Shown here piece after piece: positions 20,775-29,207 of a DNA stretch of 51,910 nt; position 1 is the first letter of the stretch, and every line of letters begins with the position of its first letter. Below the pieces are notes generated by a model. It did no database searches. It was given only the letters and a program-made list of their open reading frames with translations, and was not told where the DNA came from. The position numbers and the translations under genes were made by a program. Source of the stretch: an uncultured Alphaproteobacteria bacterium (GTDB lineage Bacteria; Pseudomonadota; Alphaproteobacteria; CAAHEQ01; UBA3637); contig CANQKV010000003.1 in assembly GCA_947624545.1 (NCBI GenBank), positions 1-51,910 of the forward strand. The letters are read 5' to 3'.

Positions 20775-22544
20775 TTAAGGCAGAATAATATCAATTAATT
20801 GTAATTGAATGCGTTTTTTATCGCGCCAAAATTCACGTTTCAGCGTACCGACGGCATAAATCGGCGTTTGTTTTTGATTCAGCAAAAATTGTCCGACGGG
20901 TGTGTCATGAGAACGGAAAGCAATGGCGTTTAAAGAAACGCCGTTCGGTGCTTTCAGCGTGCAACTGATATGTCCGTTTCTTAAAAGTAAGGAACGGGTA
21001 ATCGAAACATTTTTAATCATAAATATCGGTTCGGGATTCGATTCGCCGAAAGGTGCCAACAATGTCAGCGAATCCATCAGCGAATCGGTAACGCCGGAAA
21101 TGGAAATAACGGCATCGAAATATTGCTTTTGTCCGTCAGATACAAGCATTTCCGGCTTAATGTTTTCAAGTAAATATTGCTTGAATGCCGATAAATTGCT
21201 TTCTTTCAGCGAAAAACCGGCAGCCATGGGATGCCCGCCTCCTCGGGATAAAATGCCCCGTTGAATGGCGTTCATGACCAAAACGCCCAAATCAACCCCC
21301 TGTACGGAACGCGAGGAGCCTTTGACTTCATCATTTTCAATGCTTAACGCAAAGACTGGTAAATTATATTTGTCTTTGAGCCGTCCTGCAACAATACCGA
21401 CCACACCCTGATGCCAATTATGCCCTTCAACCACAATAAACGGTGTGTGAAGCCCCGCGCGTTCAACCTGTTGAACGGCTTCTTGCAAAACAGCGCTTTC
21501 AATTTCACGGCGCATATTGTTTAATTCTTCCAATTCTTGCGCCAATATGGTTGCCTGCATGGAATCTTTGGCGGAAAGCAGGTGCATGCCGATATCCGAT
21601 TTGCCGACTCGACCGCAGGCATTAATGCGCGGACCGAAAACATATCCCAAATGATGCGAATCGGGCGGTTCCTTAATTTGCACCATTTCCGCCAATGCTT
21701 TTAAGCCTAAATTTTGTCCCGTACGCATTTGTTTTAAACCTGATTTGACAAACAAGCGATTAACACCGCTTAATTTAACGACATCGCAAACCGTTCCGAA
21801 AGCTACCAAATCCAAATAAATCATTAAATTCGGTTCCGTTCGCGATTGATAAAACCCTTTTTCGCGCAAAATGGCATTTAAGGCAACCGTAAATAAAAAC
21901 ACAACACCTACCGCTGCCAAATAACGACAGGGATGATGAATATCTTCATCCAATCGTTTCGGATTGACCAACGCATACGCGTTCGGCAAATGCGTTGCAT
22001 CGGGATCGTGATGATCTAACACCAACACATCCAGTCCTAAGGCTTCACCGTCGGCAATGGCTTCAAAAGCCGTTGTGCCGCAATCCAACGTGGCGACAAC
22101 CGTACACCCCTTTTCTTTGTATTCTTTCATTTTTTGACTGTTCGGACCATAGCCGTCTTCCCGATCGGGAATAAAACAAAAAACTTGAATGCCGCACGAT
22201 TCCAAAAACATTTTTAATAATGCCGTTGATGTGGCGCCGTCCACATCGTAATCGCCCATTAAACCGACAGGCTCGCCCGCCAATACGGCTTGCGCCATTC
22301 TTTCGGCGGCTTTGCGCATATCTTTCAATGAAAACGGGTTAGGTAAATTATGTTTTAAAGTCGGATATAAAAACGCTTCGGCTTCATCGCATGTGATTTG
22401 TCGTTCCGCCATAATGCGTGCCGTTATTTCGGGCAGATTAAATCGTTGTTGCAAAGCCTCTGCCAAGGAGGAATTATAAGTTTTTGCCGTCCATTGATTT
22501 TTCATGAGCGATTGAAATATTTTTTCATTATCCGAAGCGTTCAT
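20775..22544 (-). CDS. recJ: Single-stranded-DNA-specific exonuclease RecJ
   Basis: A 589-residue 5'-3' exonuclease acting in recombination and mismatch repair. The DHH phosphoesterase domain has DYDVDGATST (D98, D100, D102 region) and the DHH triad at 177-179 (VLDHHDPD). The DHHA1 domain shows SSRSVQGVDLGVLV and GGGHPMAAGFSL, and a C-terminal OB-like part follows (about 450-585). The length is near the usual 560-600. AAGGACATAATCAA lies before the ATG. It is 139 bp upstream of plsY and divergent from glgA, with an AT-rich gap between. Confidence 0.96.
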   Translation of the reverse strand: MNASDNEKIFQSLMKNQWTAKTYNSSLAEALQQRFNLPEITARIMAERQITCDEAEAFLYPTLKHNLPNPFSLKDMRKAAERMAQAVLAGEPVGLMGDYDVDGATSTALLKMFLESCGIQVFCFIPDREDGYGPNSQKMKEYKEKGCTVVATLDCGTTAFEAIADGEALGLDVLVLDHHDPDATHLPNAYALVNPKRLDEDIHHPCRYLAAVGVVFLFTVALNAILREKGFYQSRTEPNLMIYLDLVAFGTVCDVVKLSGVNRLFVKSGLKQMRTGQNLGLKALAEMVQIKEPPDSHHLGYVFGPRINACGRVGKSDIGMHLLSAKDSMQATILAQELEELNNMRREIESAVLQEAVQQVERAGLHTPFIVVEGHNWHQGVVGIVAGRLKDKYNLPVFALSIENDEVKGSSRSVQGVDLGVLVMNAIQRGILSRGGGHPMAAGFSLKESNLSAFKQYLLENIKPEMLVSDGQKQYFDAVISISGVTDSLMDSLTLLAPFGESNPEPIFMIKNVSITRSLLLRNGHISCTLKAPNGVSLNAIAFRSHDTPVGQFLLNQKQTPIYAVGTLKREFWRDKKRIQLQLIDIILP

Positions 22545-22641
22545 TTGATTATGTCCTTACATTTTTTATCAGTTTATCTGTTTTTTTTTCGGAAAGCAAG
22601 TAAAAATGCGACTCTCTTTTTTGAAAAAAGTAAAATAAATC

Positions 22642-22670
22642 TTGCAACAAACGTTTTTTTCTTTTATAAT
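22642..22670 (+). promoter_or_regulatory. Promoter of glgA
   Basis: TTGCAA at 22642-22647 and a perfect TATAAT at 22665-22670 with a 17-bp spacer, followed by GGGGG before the glgA ATG. Confidence 0.65.
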
Positions 22671-22695
22671 GTAATTATTCGACCCAGGGGGAAAA

Positions 22696-24177
22696 ATGGC
22701 GCGAAATGTTTTATTTATAGCAAGTGAAATGACACCGTTTGTAAAGACGGGCGGGTTGGGAGATGTTGTCGGTTCGCTGCCCAAAGTGTTGGCTTTTAAC
22801 AAAGAAATGGTCGTAAAAGTGATTGTTCCGCTTTATTCGTGCATTGATTATCAAAAATACGGTTTATTTTTGCGGATGCAGGGTAATTGCGTCAATATGG
22901 GAAATTGCCAAGAATTTTTCAGTGTACATCAATCAAATTTTGTGCCGAATGTTGAAACATACTTTATTGAATTTAACAAATATTTCGGGCGTCCGATTTA
23001 TCGGCAACACGGCTTGTACGATGATGCTTATTCTCATAATGAATACCAAGATAATGCCTATCGATTTTCGTTTTTTACGCGGGCAGCGTTGCAAACGGCA
23101 AAAGATTTGGGTTTTAAGCCCGATATTGTCCATGTTCACGATTGGCAAACCGCATTGGCGCCGTATTATTTAAAACATGATAACGATCCTTTTTTTGCCG
23201 AAACAAAAAGTCTTTTAACCTTGCATAATGTGCCTTATCAGGGGCGTTTCGGTGCCGATGTCGTTCCGTATGCCAAAATTGATTGGGCAGATTTTAATTG
23301 GACGGCTTTTGAAGATTACGGACGTATTAATTTATTAAAGGGCGGTATTCGGTTTGCCGATAAGTTGACAACCGTTTCCCCGAATTACGCCCGCGAAATT
23401 CTGACGCCCGAATACGGTGCCGGGCTTGATTTTATTTTAAGAGAACGCCAAAACGATTTAACAGGTATTTTAAACGGAATTGATACGCAGTTATGGAATC
23501 CGCAAAAAGATTTTGTTATTCCGCATCAATACAATCAGGTGACGTTTGAACAGGGAAAATCGCTCAATAAAAAAGAGTTGGTGCGCCGTTTCGGGCTTGA
23601 AACCCCTCAAAAACCTGTTTTTTCCATGGCAGTTCGTTTAACGGAACAAAAAGGCGTTCATATGTTGCAGGAATGTATCGAATCGGTGTTGAATACCATG
23701 CAATGTCAGTTTGTCATTATGGGGAACGGCGATGGCGATATTCAAAACTATTTTGAAGCTTTACCCCGTAAATATCCCGGGCAGATTTCCGTGAAAATCG
23801 GCTTTGAAACAGAGTTAGAGCATTTAATGGATGCCGGTGCCGATTTTTCACTCGTGCCGAGCTTATATGAGCCGTGCGGCTTAAAACAAATGGTTTCGCA
23901 AACATACGGAACGTTACCGGTCGGACGGGCAACGGGCGGATTGGAAGATACCATTTTAAATTATAATGAATTCAGCGGAAACGGTACCGGCTTTAAGTTT
24001 CATGATATTTCCTCAAAAGCACTTTATAATACAATCGGTTGGGCAAATGCCACATGGTTTGATCGTCCGAATCACATTCGGGGAATGCGCGAGTTGGCCA
24101 TGAAACAAAATTATTCATGGGATAAATCATCTTTGGAATATAAAAATTTGTATAATCAAATGATAGGAGTAAAATAA
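22696..24177 (+). CDS. glgA: Glycogen/starch synthase (ADP-glucose type)
   Basis: A 493-residue GT5 enzyme that extends alpha-1,4-glucan from a nucleotide-glucose donor. The donor-binding KTGGLGDV motif is at 17-24, and the C-terminal domain has the GT5 signatures AVRLTEQKGVHM, GNGDGDIQNYF, and PSLYEPCGLKQMVSQTYG (the E-x7-E-like catalytic region). The length is that of bacterial GlgA. No other glg gene (glgB, glgC, glgP) is in the window, which is unusual since they tend to cluster. AGGGGGAAAA precedes the ATG. Its stop overlaps the next gene by one base. Confidence 0.93.
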   Translation: MARNVLFIASEMTPFVKTGGLGDVVGSLPKVLAFNKEMVVKVIVPLYSCIDYQKYGLFLRMQGNCVNMGNCQEFFSVHQSNFVPNVETYFIEFNKYFGRPIYRQHGLYDDAYSHNEYQDNAYRFSFFTRAALQTAKDLGFKPDIVHVHDWQTALAPYYLKHDNDPFFAETKSLLTLHNVPYQGRFGADVVPYAKIDWADFNWTAFEDYGRINLLKGGIRFADKLTTVSPNYAREILTPEYGAGLDFILRERQNDLTGILNGIDTQLWNPQKDFVIPHQYNQVTFEQGKSLNKKELVRRFGLETPQKPVFSMAVRLTEQKGVHMLQECIESVLNTMQCQFVIMGNGDGDIQNYFEALPRKYPGQISVKIGFETELEHLMDAGADFSLVPSLYEPCGLKQMVSQTYGTLPVGRATGGLEDTILNYNEFSGNGTGFKFHDISSKALYNTIGWANATWFDRPNHIRGMRELAMKQNYSWDKSSLEYKNLYNQMIGVK

Positions 24178-25085
24178 TGCAAAAAATATCAATAGCGATT
24201 GTCGGTTGGGGTAATGTCGGACGCGCTTGTCGTCGCGCTATCGGCGAATGTTCCGATATGGTTTTAAAAGGCGTTGTGCGTCGTGAATCGTCATTGAGTT
24301 TCGGCGATCCCGAGCTTAAAACAATCAAGGTTGTTTCCGATATTAAAGCTTTGGGACAAATCGATGTCGCTCTTTTGTGCATTCCCTCCCGAGAAGTGCC
24401 GCAACGCATTAAAGAATATCAATCGTTAAAAATCAATACCGTTGACAGTTATGATGAACATCAAAACATTGCTGCTTTGCGTCGTGATCTGGATATGACG
24501 GCAAAAGTGAAAAAAACCGTTTCCATATTTGCTGCCGGTTGGGATCCGGGAACCGATTCGCTGGTGCGAGCGCTCATGAAAGTTGTTTCATTAACGGGGC
24601 GTACCACAACCACGTTCGGCGGTGAACAGGGGGGTCGCAGTATGGGGCATACCGTTCAGGTTAAAAGTATTGAGGGGGTTAAAGATGCCGTTGCTTTAAC
24701 AATGGCAAACGGACGCGGCAAACAAAAACGCAAAGTTTATGTTGAATTGAAAGAAGGTGCCGATATTCGAAAAATTGAAAAAGAAATTCTTGCCGATTCT
24801 TATTTTAAATCGGAGCCGACGGAAGTAATTGCTGTTGAAAGCATTGAACCGTACAATACGTTACATCATTCGGCGGAAATTGAGCGAACCGGTATGGAAG
24901 TTCGGCAAACCTATATTGTCGAGGGAACAAATCCGGAGTTTACCGCCAATGTAATGGTTGCCGCGGCGCGGGCTTGTATGCGCGCTTTCGAAAAAGAGGA
25001 ATACGGCGTTTATACTTTCATTGAACGCCCCGTTATCGATTATTTGTCGGGAAGCGGTCTTGATGAAAGATTGGAGGGCTATTAA
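24177..25085 (+). CDS. ddh: meso-Diaminopimelate dehydrogenase family
   Basis: A 302-residue NADPH-dependent oxidoreductase resembling meso-diaminopimelate D-dehydrogenase, which makes meso-DAP from tetrahydrodipicolinate in one step. The N-terminal Rossmann fold begins IAIVGWGNVGRACRRAI; VDSYDEHQNI, AAGWDPGTDSLVRAL and SMGHTVQVKSIEGV are family hallmarks, as is the late ERTGMEV and NPEFTANVMVAAARA. AGGAGTAAAAT lies before the ATG, inside glgA, so the pair is coupled. The enzyme is patchily spread in bacteria and could coexist with or replace the DapD/DapE/DapF route. It is also possible that the protein acts on another D-amino acid. Confidence 0.87.
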   Translation: MQKISIAIVGWGNVGRACRRAIGECSDMVLKGVVRRESSLSFGDPELKTIKVVSDIKALGQIDVALLCIPSREVPQRIKEYQSLKINTVDSYDEHQNIAALRRDLDMTAKVKKTVSIFAAGWDPGTDSLVRALMKVVSLTGRTTTTFGGEQGGRSMGHTVQVKSIEGVKDAVALTMANGRGKQKRKVYVELKEGADIRKIEKEILADSYFKSEPTEVIAVESIEPYNTLHHSAEIERTGMEVRQTYIVEGTNPEFTANVMVAAARACMRAFEKEEYGVYTFIERPVIDYLSGSGLDERLEGY

Positions 25086-25104
25086 CATTTGTTAAACATT
25101 CATC

Positions 25105-25144
25105 AAAAAAAACGGCATCACGGTGAAAAGATGTCGTTTTTTTA
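25105..25144 (+). terminator. Terminator of glgA-ddh
   Basis: AAAAAACGGCATC pairs with GATGTCGTTTTTTT (one G-T) around ACGGTGAAAA, about 20 bases after the ddh stop. Confidence 0.85.
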
Positions 25145-25275
25145 TAAAAAAGGTGTTATGTCCGTTTTTTTATTGCTTAAATGCTTTTTTCAGACGTCTG
25201 ATTCGTTTAATATGTTGAAATATATTTTTATTTTATTTTTTTTTGTTTATTTTAAGTAATTTTTTAATTTAGAAC

Positions 25276-25303
25276 TTGACTTTTTTAAAAAAACTGATAG
25301 AAT
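25276..25303 (+). promoter_or_regulatory. Promoter of the ankyrin gene
   Basis: TTGACT at 25276-25281 and TAGAAT at 25298-25303 with a 16-bp spacer, about 55 bases before the ATG of the ankyrin gene; the ATG itself is preceded by AAAAGGAAATT. Confidence 0.6.
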
Positions 25304-25358
25304 AAGTTTAATATCTCGTTTTTTAACGGATTATTTTTTCTGAAAAGGAAATTTTATT

Positions 25359-26042
25359 ATGAGACGAAGAAGTACGCTGAGAAGAGCTGCAAATGTTGTA
25401 TTTTCACCGAGGGGAAAAATGGCAGAATTATTTACGATTGTATGGTGCCACAATACTGAAATGTTGGCAAAACGTATTGCTCAAAAAGCAAATCTGAATG
25501 TTCAAGACGGTTTGGGTGATACATTATTAATAAAATCAATTATGCGTGGTTTTGATGATATGGCTCAATTATTGATTGATGCCGGTTGTCGGTTAGATAC
25601 GCAAAATATGCGCGGTGATACCGCTTTAATCGTTGCCGCCAAATATCAGAATGAAAAAATGGTGCGGGTGTTGGCAAAAGCCGGTGCCGATATTGATATT
25701 TGCAATGAACATCTTCAAACGGTCAATGATTTCGTCAGAGAGGAAGAAACCATTCGTTTGTTAGAACAAATTCGTAATTCGGAAAAAGGGCGCCCCGTCA
25801 GAGAACTTAAAGAGTTGGTCTGTAACGGTCCGGCAACAAAGATTATGAAACAATTTGAAACAAAAGAGTTTTTAACAAGCTTGCGTCTGTACGGTTTGTT
25901 TGCGGAAGCGTTTCAACAGTTGAATGTTGAAGAGATTGAAAAAACAAACGATACCATTAAAGGCAAAATTACACGGCGTGAACAGCTCAGCATTGATAAA
26001 GTTCGTTGGGCAAAACTGAAAGCCGAAAAATCGCACTTTTGA
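25359..26042 (+). CDS. Ankyrin-repeat protein
   Basis: A 227-residue protein with no signal peptide. It starts with a basic stretch (MRRRSTLRRAAN) and has about three ankyrin repeats: DGLGDTLLIKSIMRGFDDMAQLLIDAG (about 47-73), NMRGDTALIVAAKYQNEKMVRVLAKAG (81-107), and a degenerate unit starting with ADIDICNEHLQTVNDF. The remaining 100 residues are helical and charged, without a recognised domain. Ankyrin repeats mediate protein binding; in host-associated alphaproteobacteria such proteins can be effectors, but nothing here shows secretion. It is monocistronic with its own promoter and terminator. Confidence 0.8.
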   Translation: MRRRSTLRRAANVVFSPRGKMAELFTIVWCHNTEMLAKRIAQKANLNVQDGLGDTLLIKSIMRGFDDMAQLLIDAGCRLDTQNMRGDTALIVAAKYQNEKMVRVLAKAGADIDICNEHLQTVNDFVREEETIRLLEQIRNSEKGRPVRELKELVCNGPATKIMKQFETKEFLTSLRLYGLFAEAFQQLNVEEIEKTNDTIKGKITRREQLSIDKVRWAKLKAEKSHF

Positions 26043-26057
26043 TTTTGTTGTGATTGT

Positions 26058-26092
26058 TAAAAAAAAGCGGTCTTTATCAGATCGCTTTTTTT
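26058..26092. terminator. Bidirectional terminator
   Basis: AAAAAAGCGGTCT and AGATCGCTTTTTT pair around TTATC (one G-T). It lies between the ankyrin gene and the convergent His-rich gene and has T tracts in both directions. Confidence 0.85.
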
Positions 26093-26119
26093 ATAAATGC
26101 TTCAATTCAACCGCTTGTT

Positions 26120-26569
26120 TTAAATGCCGAAGAAAGCGTTTAAAAAGGAATTAAAAGAATCACCGATATAATCTAAAAATCGGGTTAATTGGCGTTCTGT
26201 TTTTTCTTCTGCCTGTTTCAAATGAACGGATTTTGCCTCTGATATTTTAAATGATGATGATTTTTTTAAAGGCGCCTGATGTGTTCCCGAACGGGCATGT
26301 AAAGCTTTTGAGGGCATTGGAGCAAATAAGAACGTATGGTGCGGCACCGTATTTTTGTAATGCGGTTGAATATTTAAAATTGATCCGTAAGAGTTTCGGT
26401 GTGTTTGATGTTGTGTAAAAACGGGGCTTTGGCGGCGGGTGTTTTTCTGATGATAAAACGGATGGGTATGCGCTGTGTGCGTAGTGTGCGTATTATGATA
26501 ATAATAAGGTCGGTTTGCCAAACAAAGCGGCGTGTATAATAAAATTAAAAGAATAAGAATAAAACGCAT
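26120..26569 (-). CDS. Small secreted His/Thr-rich protein, function unknown
   Basis: A 149-residue protein I do not recognise. Residues 1-18 form a signal peptide (MRFILILLILLYTPLCLA). The next 60 residues are rich in His, Thr, Tyr and Asn (a THTTHTAHTHPFYH stretch), which could bind metal or simply be low complexity. The C-terminal 60 residues are more helical (RQLTRFLDYIGDSFNSFLNAFFGI), ending in an amphipathic or membrane-associating helix. No strong ribosome-binding site is visible. It lies before a transglutaminase-like gene on the same strand with a 67-bp gap, so they may be co-expressed. Confidence 0.6.
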   Translation of the reverse strand: MRFILILLILLYTPLCLANRPYYYHNTHTTHTAHTHPFYHQKNTRRQSPVFTQHQTHRNSYGSILNIQPHYKNTVPHHTFLFAPMPSKALHARSGTHQAPLKKSSSFKISEAKSVHLKQAEEKTERQLTRFLDYIGDSFNSFLNAFFGI

Positions 26570-26636
26570 AACTTACTATACAACAAAAAAAATAAAAAAG
26601 AAATAAGAAAATGAATTCGATTATAAAAATCCCCTG

Positions 26637-27689
26637 TTATTGATTTAAAAAGTTATCGTTTTGTGTCTTTTTTTGAAGTTGATCGGCAAATGACTGTAAT
26701 CGCATCAAAATTTCGTTAAAATCGGAGAATTGTTGTTGATTTTCTCTTTTGTTTTTTCGCTTTTCTTTCGGATCGAATGACAATACAGATCCTTTAAATT
26801 GATTGTCGGAAGAATGTGTCATCAGAACGGGTTGTGTTGTTCCTTTTTGTTTTTTCTTTTGCGGCGGATTTGGTTTTGAAAAATTGTTTAAGGGTTCCTC
26901 GATTGTTTTTTTCTTTTTAGCGTTTTTTTTGTAAGAATTCATAAATTTTATAAAATGTTGATTCTTTTGAAATTCCGGATGTGATGCTAAAAAGGCGTCG
27001 GGCGGTATCGGTTTTTTTAAAAATTGTTTGTCAAACGCAAGCGGATAATGCGTATCAAGCATTTTAAGCGGTGGAGGCAAAAAATATTCTTCGTCAACAA
27101 ATTTTAAGTTTTGATAAGGTTGTTCCTTTTCATTTGTGAGTGCTTCAACATATTCTTCATCATTTTGAATATTTTTGAAAGTCGAACGCGAACTTGTTGT
27201 ATCCAACAGCTGCCATTTTTTGTTGATTTGTACGGCATTCCAGGCATGCAATCCGCCAGGCGAAAATCCGTTTACAACAATAGCGTTCAGACCGGCACGT
27301 CGTGCCATATACACAAACAGTTTGGCAAAATGCCGACAAACGCCGGCACGTTTTTGAAAGGTATCTTGTGGCGTGTCTTTATAGCAATCATACATGCCAT
27401 CGGGTGTGAGAAGACAGTCGGTAAAAGGTTTGTCATTGGTATGTTCATATTTGGTTCGCAACTCATAGTCATCGTAGAGAATATTTAAAGAAATCCAAAC
27501 ATAAATAACACGCGTTGTCAACAGTTCGTCACCCTGAAACGGTCTTGTGAGATAATCGGTTAAGGTGTTTAAATCGTGGGTATATTTATCAGGCACGTTC
27601 ATAGCATGTTTATCCGCCCGCGAATAGACGGCATAACTCCAAACGGGAAAGGAATAAAGCAAGAAAAAAAAGAAAAGAATATACCGCAT
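26637..27689 (-). CDS. Secreted transglutaminase-like protein
   Basis: A 350-residue exported protein with a signal peptide (MRYILFFFFLLYSFPVWSYA). It has a transglutaminase/cysteine-protease-like core with a Cys-His-Asp triad: the cysteine in AGVCRHFAKLF, the histidine in GGLHAWNAVQI and the aspartate in WQLLDTT, within about residues 115-185. The C-terminal third is Lys/Asn/Gln-rich low complexity. Such domains hydrolyse or crosslink peptides; a cell-wall or protein substrate is possible. The upstream frame would use TTG at 27719; I prefer ATG at 27689, which begins the signal peptide, although no strong ribosome-binding site is seen. Confidence 0.75.
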   Translation of the reverse strand: MRYILFFFFLLYSFPVWSYAVYSRADKHAMNVPDKYTHDLNTLTDYLTRPFQGDELLTTRVIYVWISLNILYDDYELRTKYEHTNDKPFTDCLLTPDGMYDCYKDTPQDTFQKRAGVCRHFAKLFVYMARRAGLNAIVVNGFSPGGLHAWNAVQINKKWQLLDTTSSRSTFKNIQNDEEYVEALTNEKEQPYQNLKFVDEEYFLPPPLKMLDTHYPLAFDKQFLKKPIPPDAFLASHPEFQKNQHFIKFMNSYKKNAKKKKTIEEPLNNFSKPNPPQKKKQKGTTQPVLMTHSSDNQFKGSVLSFDPKEKRKNKRENQQQFSDFNEILMRLQSFADQLQKKTQNDNFLNQ

Positions 27690-27726
27690 CAATTCATTAT
27701 ACAAAATATATGCAGACAATGCAAGG

Positions 27727-28941
27727 TTATTTTAAAGATCCCTTATCAGCTCTGAATGCGGGAATATAAAGCATATCACAGAGCAGGGCGGTTGAATAAC
27801 CGATTATTAATGCCGTTGCCGGATTGGTTAAGTCGGCAACATAACCGACAAATGTTGTTCCCAACGTATAAAAAACACAAATAAACATTGAGAAAATGGA
27901 AAGCAACGTACCGCGCTCTTTTTCGGAAACAATATTTTGCATATATGTGCAGGAAGCAGGGGTATAAATGCCGTTGGCACCTGATCCGAGCGTTTTAAAA
28001 AACGGGGCAAAAAAATTGGAGAAAAGGGCTGATGTGATGCAAAAAAGATTATCGGCGCATGCCCCGAAGAAAATGGTTTTTTTAAGACCGATTAAATGTC
28101 CGACTTTGCCTGACAGCCAACTGCAAACAGCGTCTGTCATATGCCCGGCAAAGCGGAAAATTCCCAATGACCAAACAGGAATGATTTCTTTATAAAAATT
28201 GCTGCCGAAGGTAAAAGTCGCTTCGTTGACGGCAAAATGCGCCGAATCGGCAAGCATATAAAGAGAGAGCCTTTTTTCACGATATAAATAACGTAGCGCC
28301 GAAAAAAAATGTTTGAAAGGATTCGTAAAAGTTTGTCGGCAATTTGTTTCCGTTAAAAACAAACTGATTATAAAGGCAAGAGTCATCGGAAAGATAGTGG
28401 CAATCATTGCCGTTTTCATGGAAAAATAAACAAAAATACCGCTTAAAAGCGATCCCAAAGCTAATCCTACGGAGGGATAAATTTTAACATGCGATAAAAC
28501 CGTATGGTATTCGGATTTTCGTCCCAATTTTTCCATACTTTCATAAACAAGGGCATCATTGTTGGCATTGCCGATTCCCCGATATATGCCGAAAAATAAA
28601 CTGCCGATGATTAAAAGTTCGTAAGACGGCGCAAATGCATAAATGATTGCCGCAATCACGCGACAGGCAGCGCCCGTGATGCACACTTTTTTCCGCCCCC
28701 ATGAATCGGCTAAAACGCCTAACGGTAAACTGCATAAAGTACCGGTTGCGTAAGCAATGGCATATATGCTCATTGCTTTGGTAAAGTTCCCTGTAATTTG
28801 TGCAAAAAAAATGGCTTCAATCGGCAATGAAAAAAACATTTTTGTACACAAATAATAAAGGCAAATTAACCGTATGTTTCGTTCATAAGGCGAAAAAGAA
28901 GTCAGCTTAAAAAATGAAAATAATGCCGTTATTTTTTGCAT
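27727..28941 (-). CDS. Major facilitator superfamily transporter
   Basis: A 404-residue membrane transporter with about 12 helices. The MFS motif A appears as GVLADSWGRKKV after the second helix (about residues 75-86), and the second half has a degenerate counterpart (SGKVGHLIGLKKTIFFG). Between the halves is a basic loop (NPFKHFFSALRYLYREKR). The substrate cannot be told. The stop is 38 bases from the start of the transglutaminase-like gene, so they may form an operon with this gene first. Confidence 0.85.
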   Translation of the reverse strand: MQKITALFSFFKLTSFSPYERNIRLICLYYLCTKMFFSLPIEAIFFAQITGNFTKAMSIYAIAYATGTLCSLPLGVLADSWGRKKVCITGAACRVIAAIIYAFAPSYELLIIGSLFFGIYRGIGNANNDALVYESMEKLGRKSEYHTVLSHVKIYPSVGLALGSLLSGIFVYFSMKTAMIATIFPMTLAFIISLFLTETNCRQTFTNPFKHFFSALRYLYREKRLSLYMLADSAHFAVNEATFTFGSNFYKEIIPVWSLGIFRFAGHMTDAVCSWLSGKVGHLIGLKKTIFFGACADNLFCITSALFSNFFAPFFKTLGSGANGIYTPASCTYMQNIVSEKERGTLLSIFSMFICVFYTLGTTFVGYVADLTNPATALIIGYSTALLCDMLYIPAFRADKGSLK

Positions 28942-29036
28942 ATTGCTTTTTTATCCTCTTTTAACAGATTTTGCAATAACTTTTTTACTTGCTTCTTCCT
29001 TTTTTTTCTCTTAATCTGAAAAGAGAAAGGTTAAAA

Positions 29037-29192
29037 ATGAAGCAAAGAATAATTTTTATCTGCGGAAAAGTGCTTTTAATCGGAATGATATGCAGCGTTT
29101 TCGGTATGTGTCGATATTCTGTGCCGATGAATAAAGCATGGAGCGCCTCTTATTTATCCGAACACGTTCACACGAAGGGGTTTCACAAATAA
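29037..29192 (+). CDS. Short hypothetical protein with hydrophobic N-terminus
   Basis: A 51-residue reading frame with GAAAGGTTAAAA before its ATG. Residues 4-24 are hydrophobic (IIFICGKVLLIGMICSVFGM), followed by a polar end (NKAWSASYLSEHVHTKGFHK). It could be a small exported or membrane peptide. It lies between divergent MFS and convergent DUF6311-like genes. There is no family match I can name, so this may not be a gene. Confidence 0.35.
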   Translation: MKQRIIFICGKVLLIGMICSVFGMCRYSVPMNKAWSASYLSEHVHTKGFHK

Positions 29193-29207
29193 AGCCGATG
29201 AGGAGCT

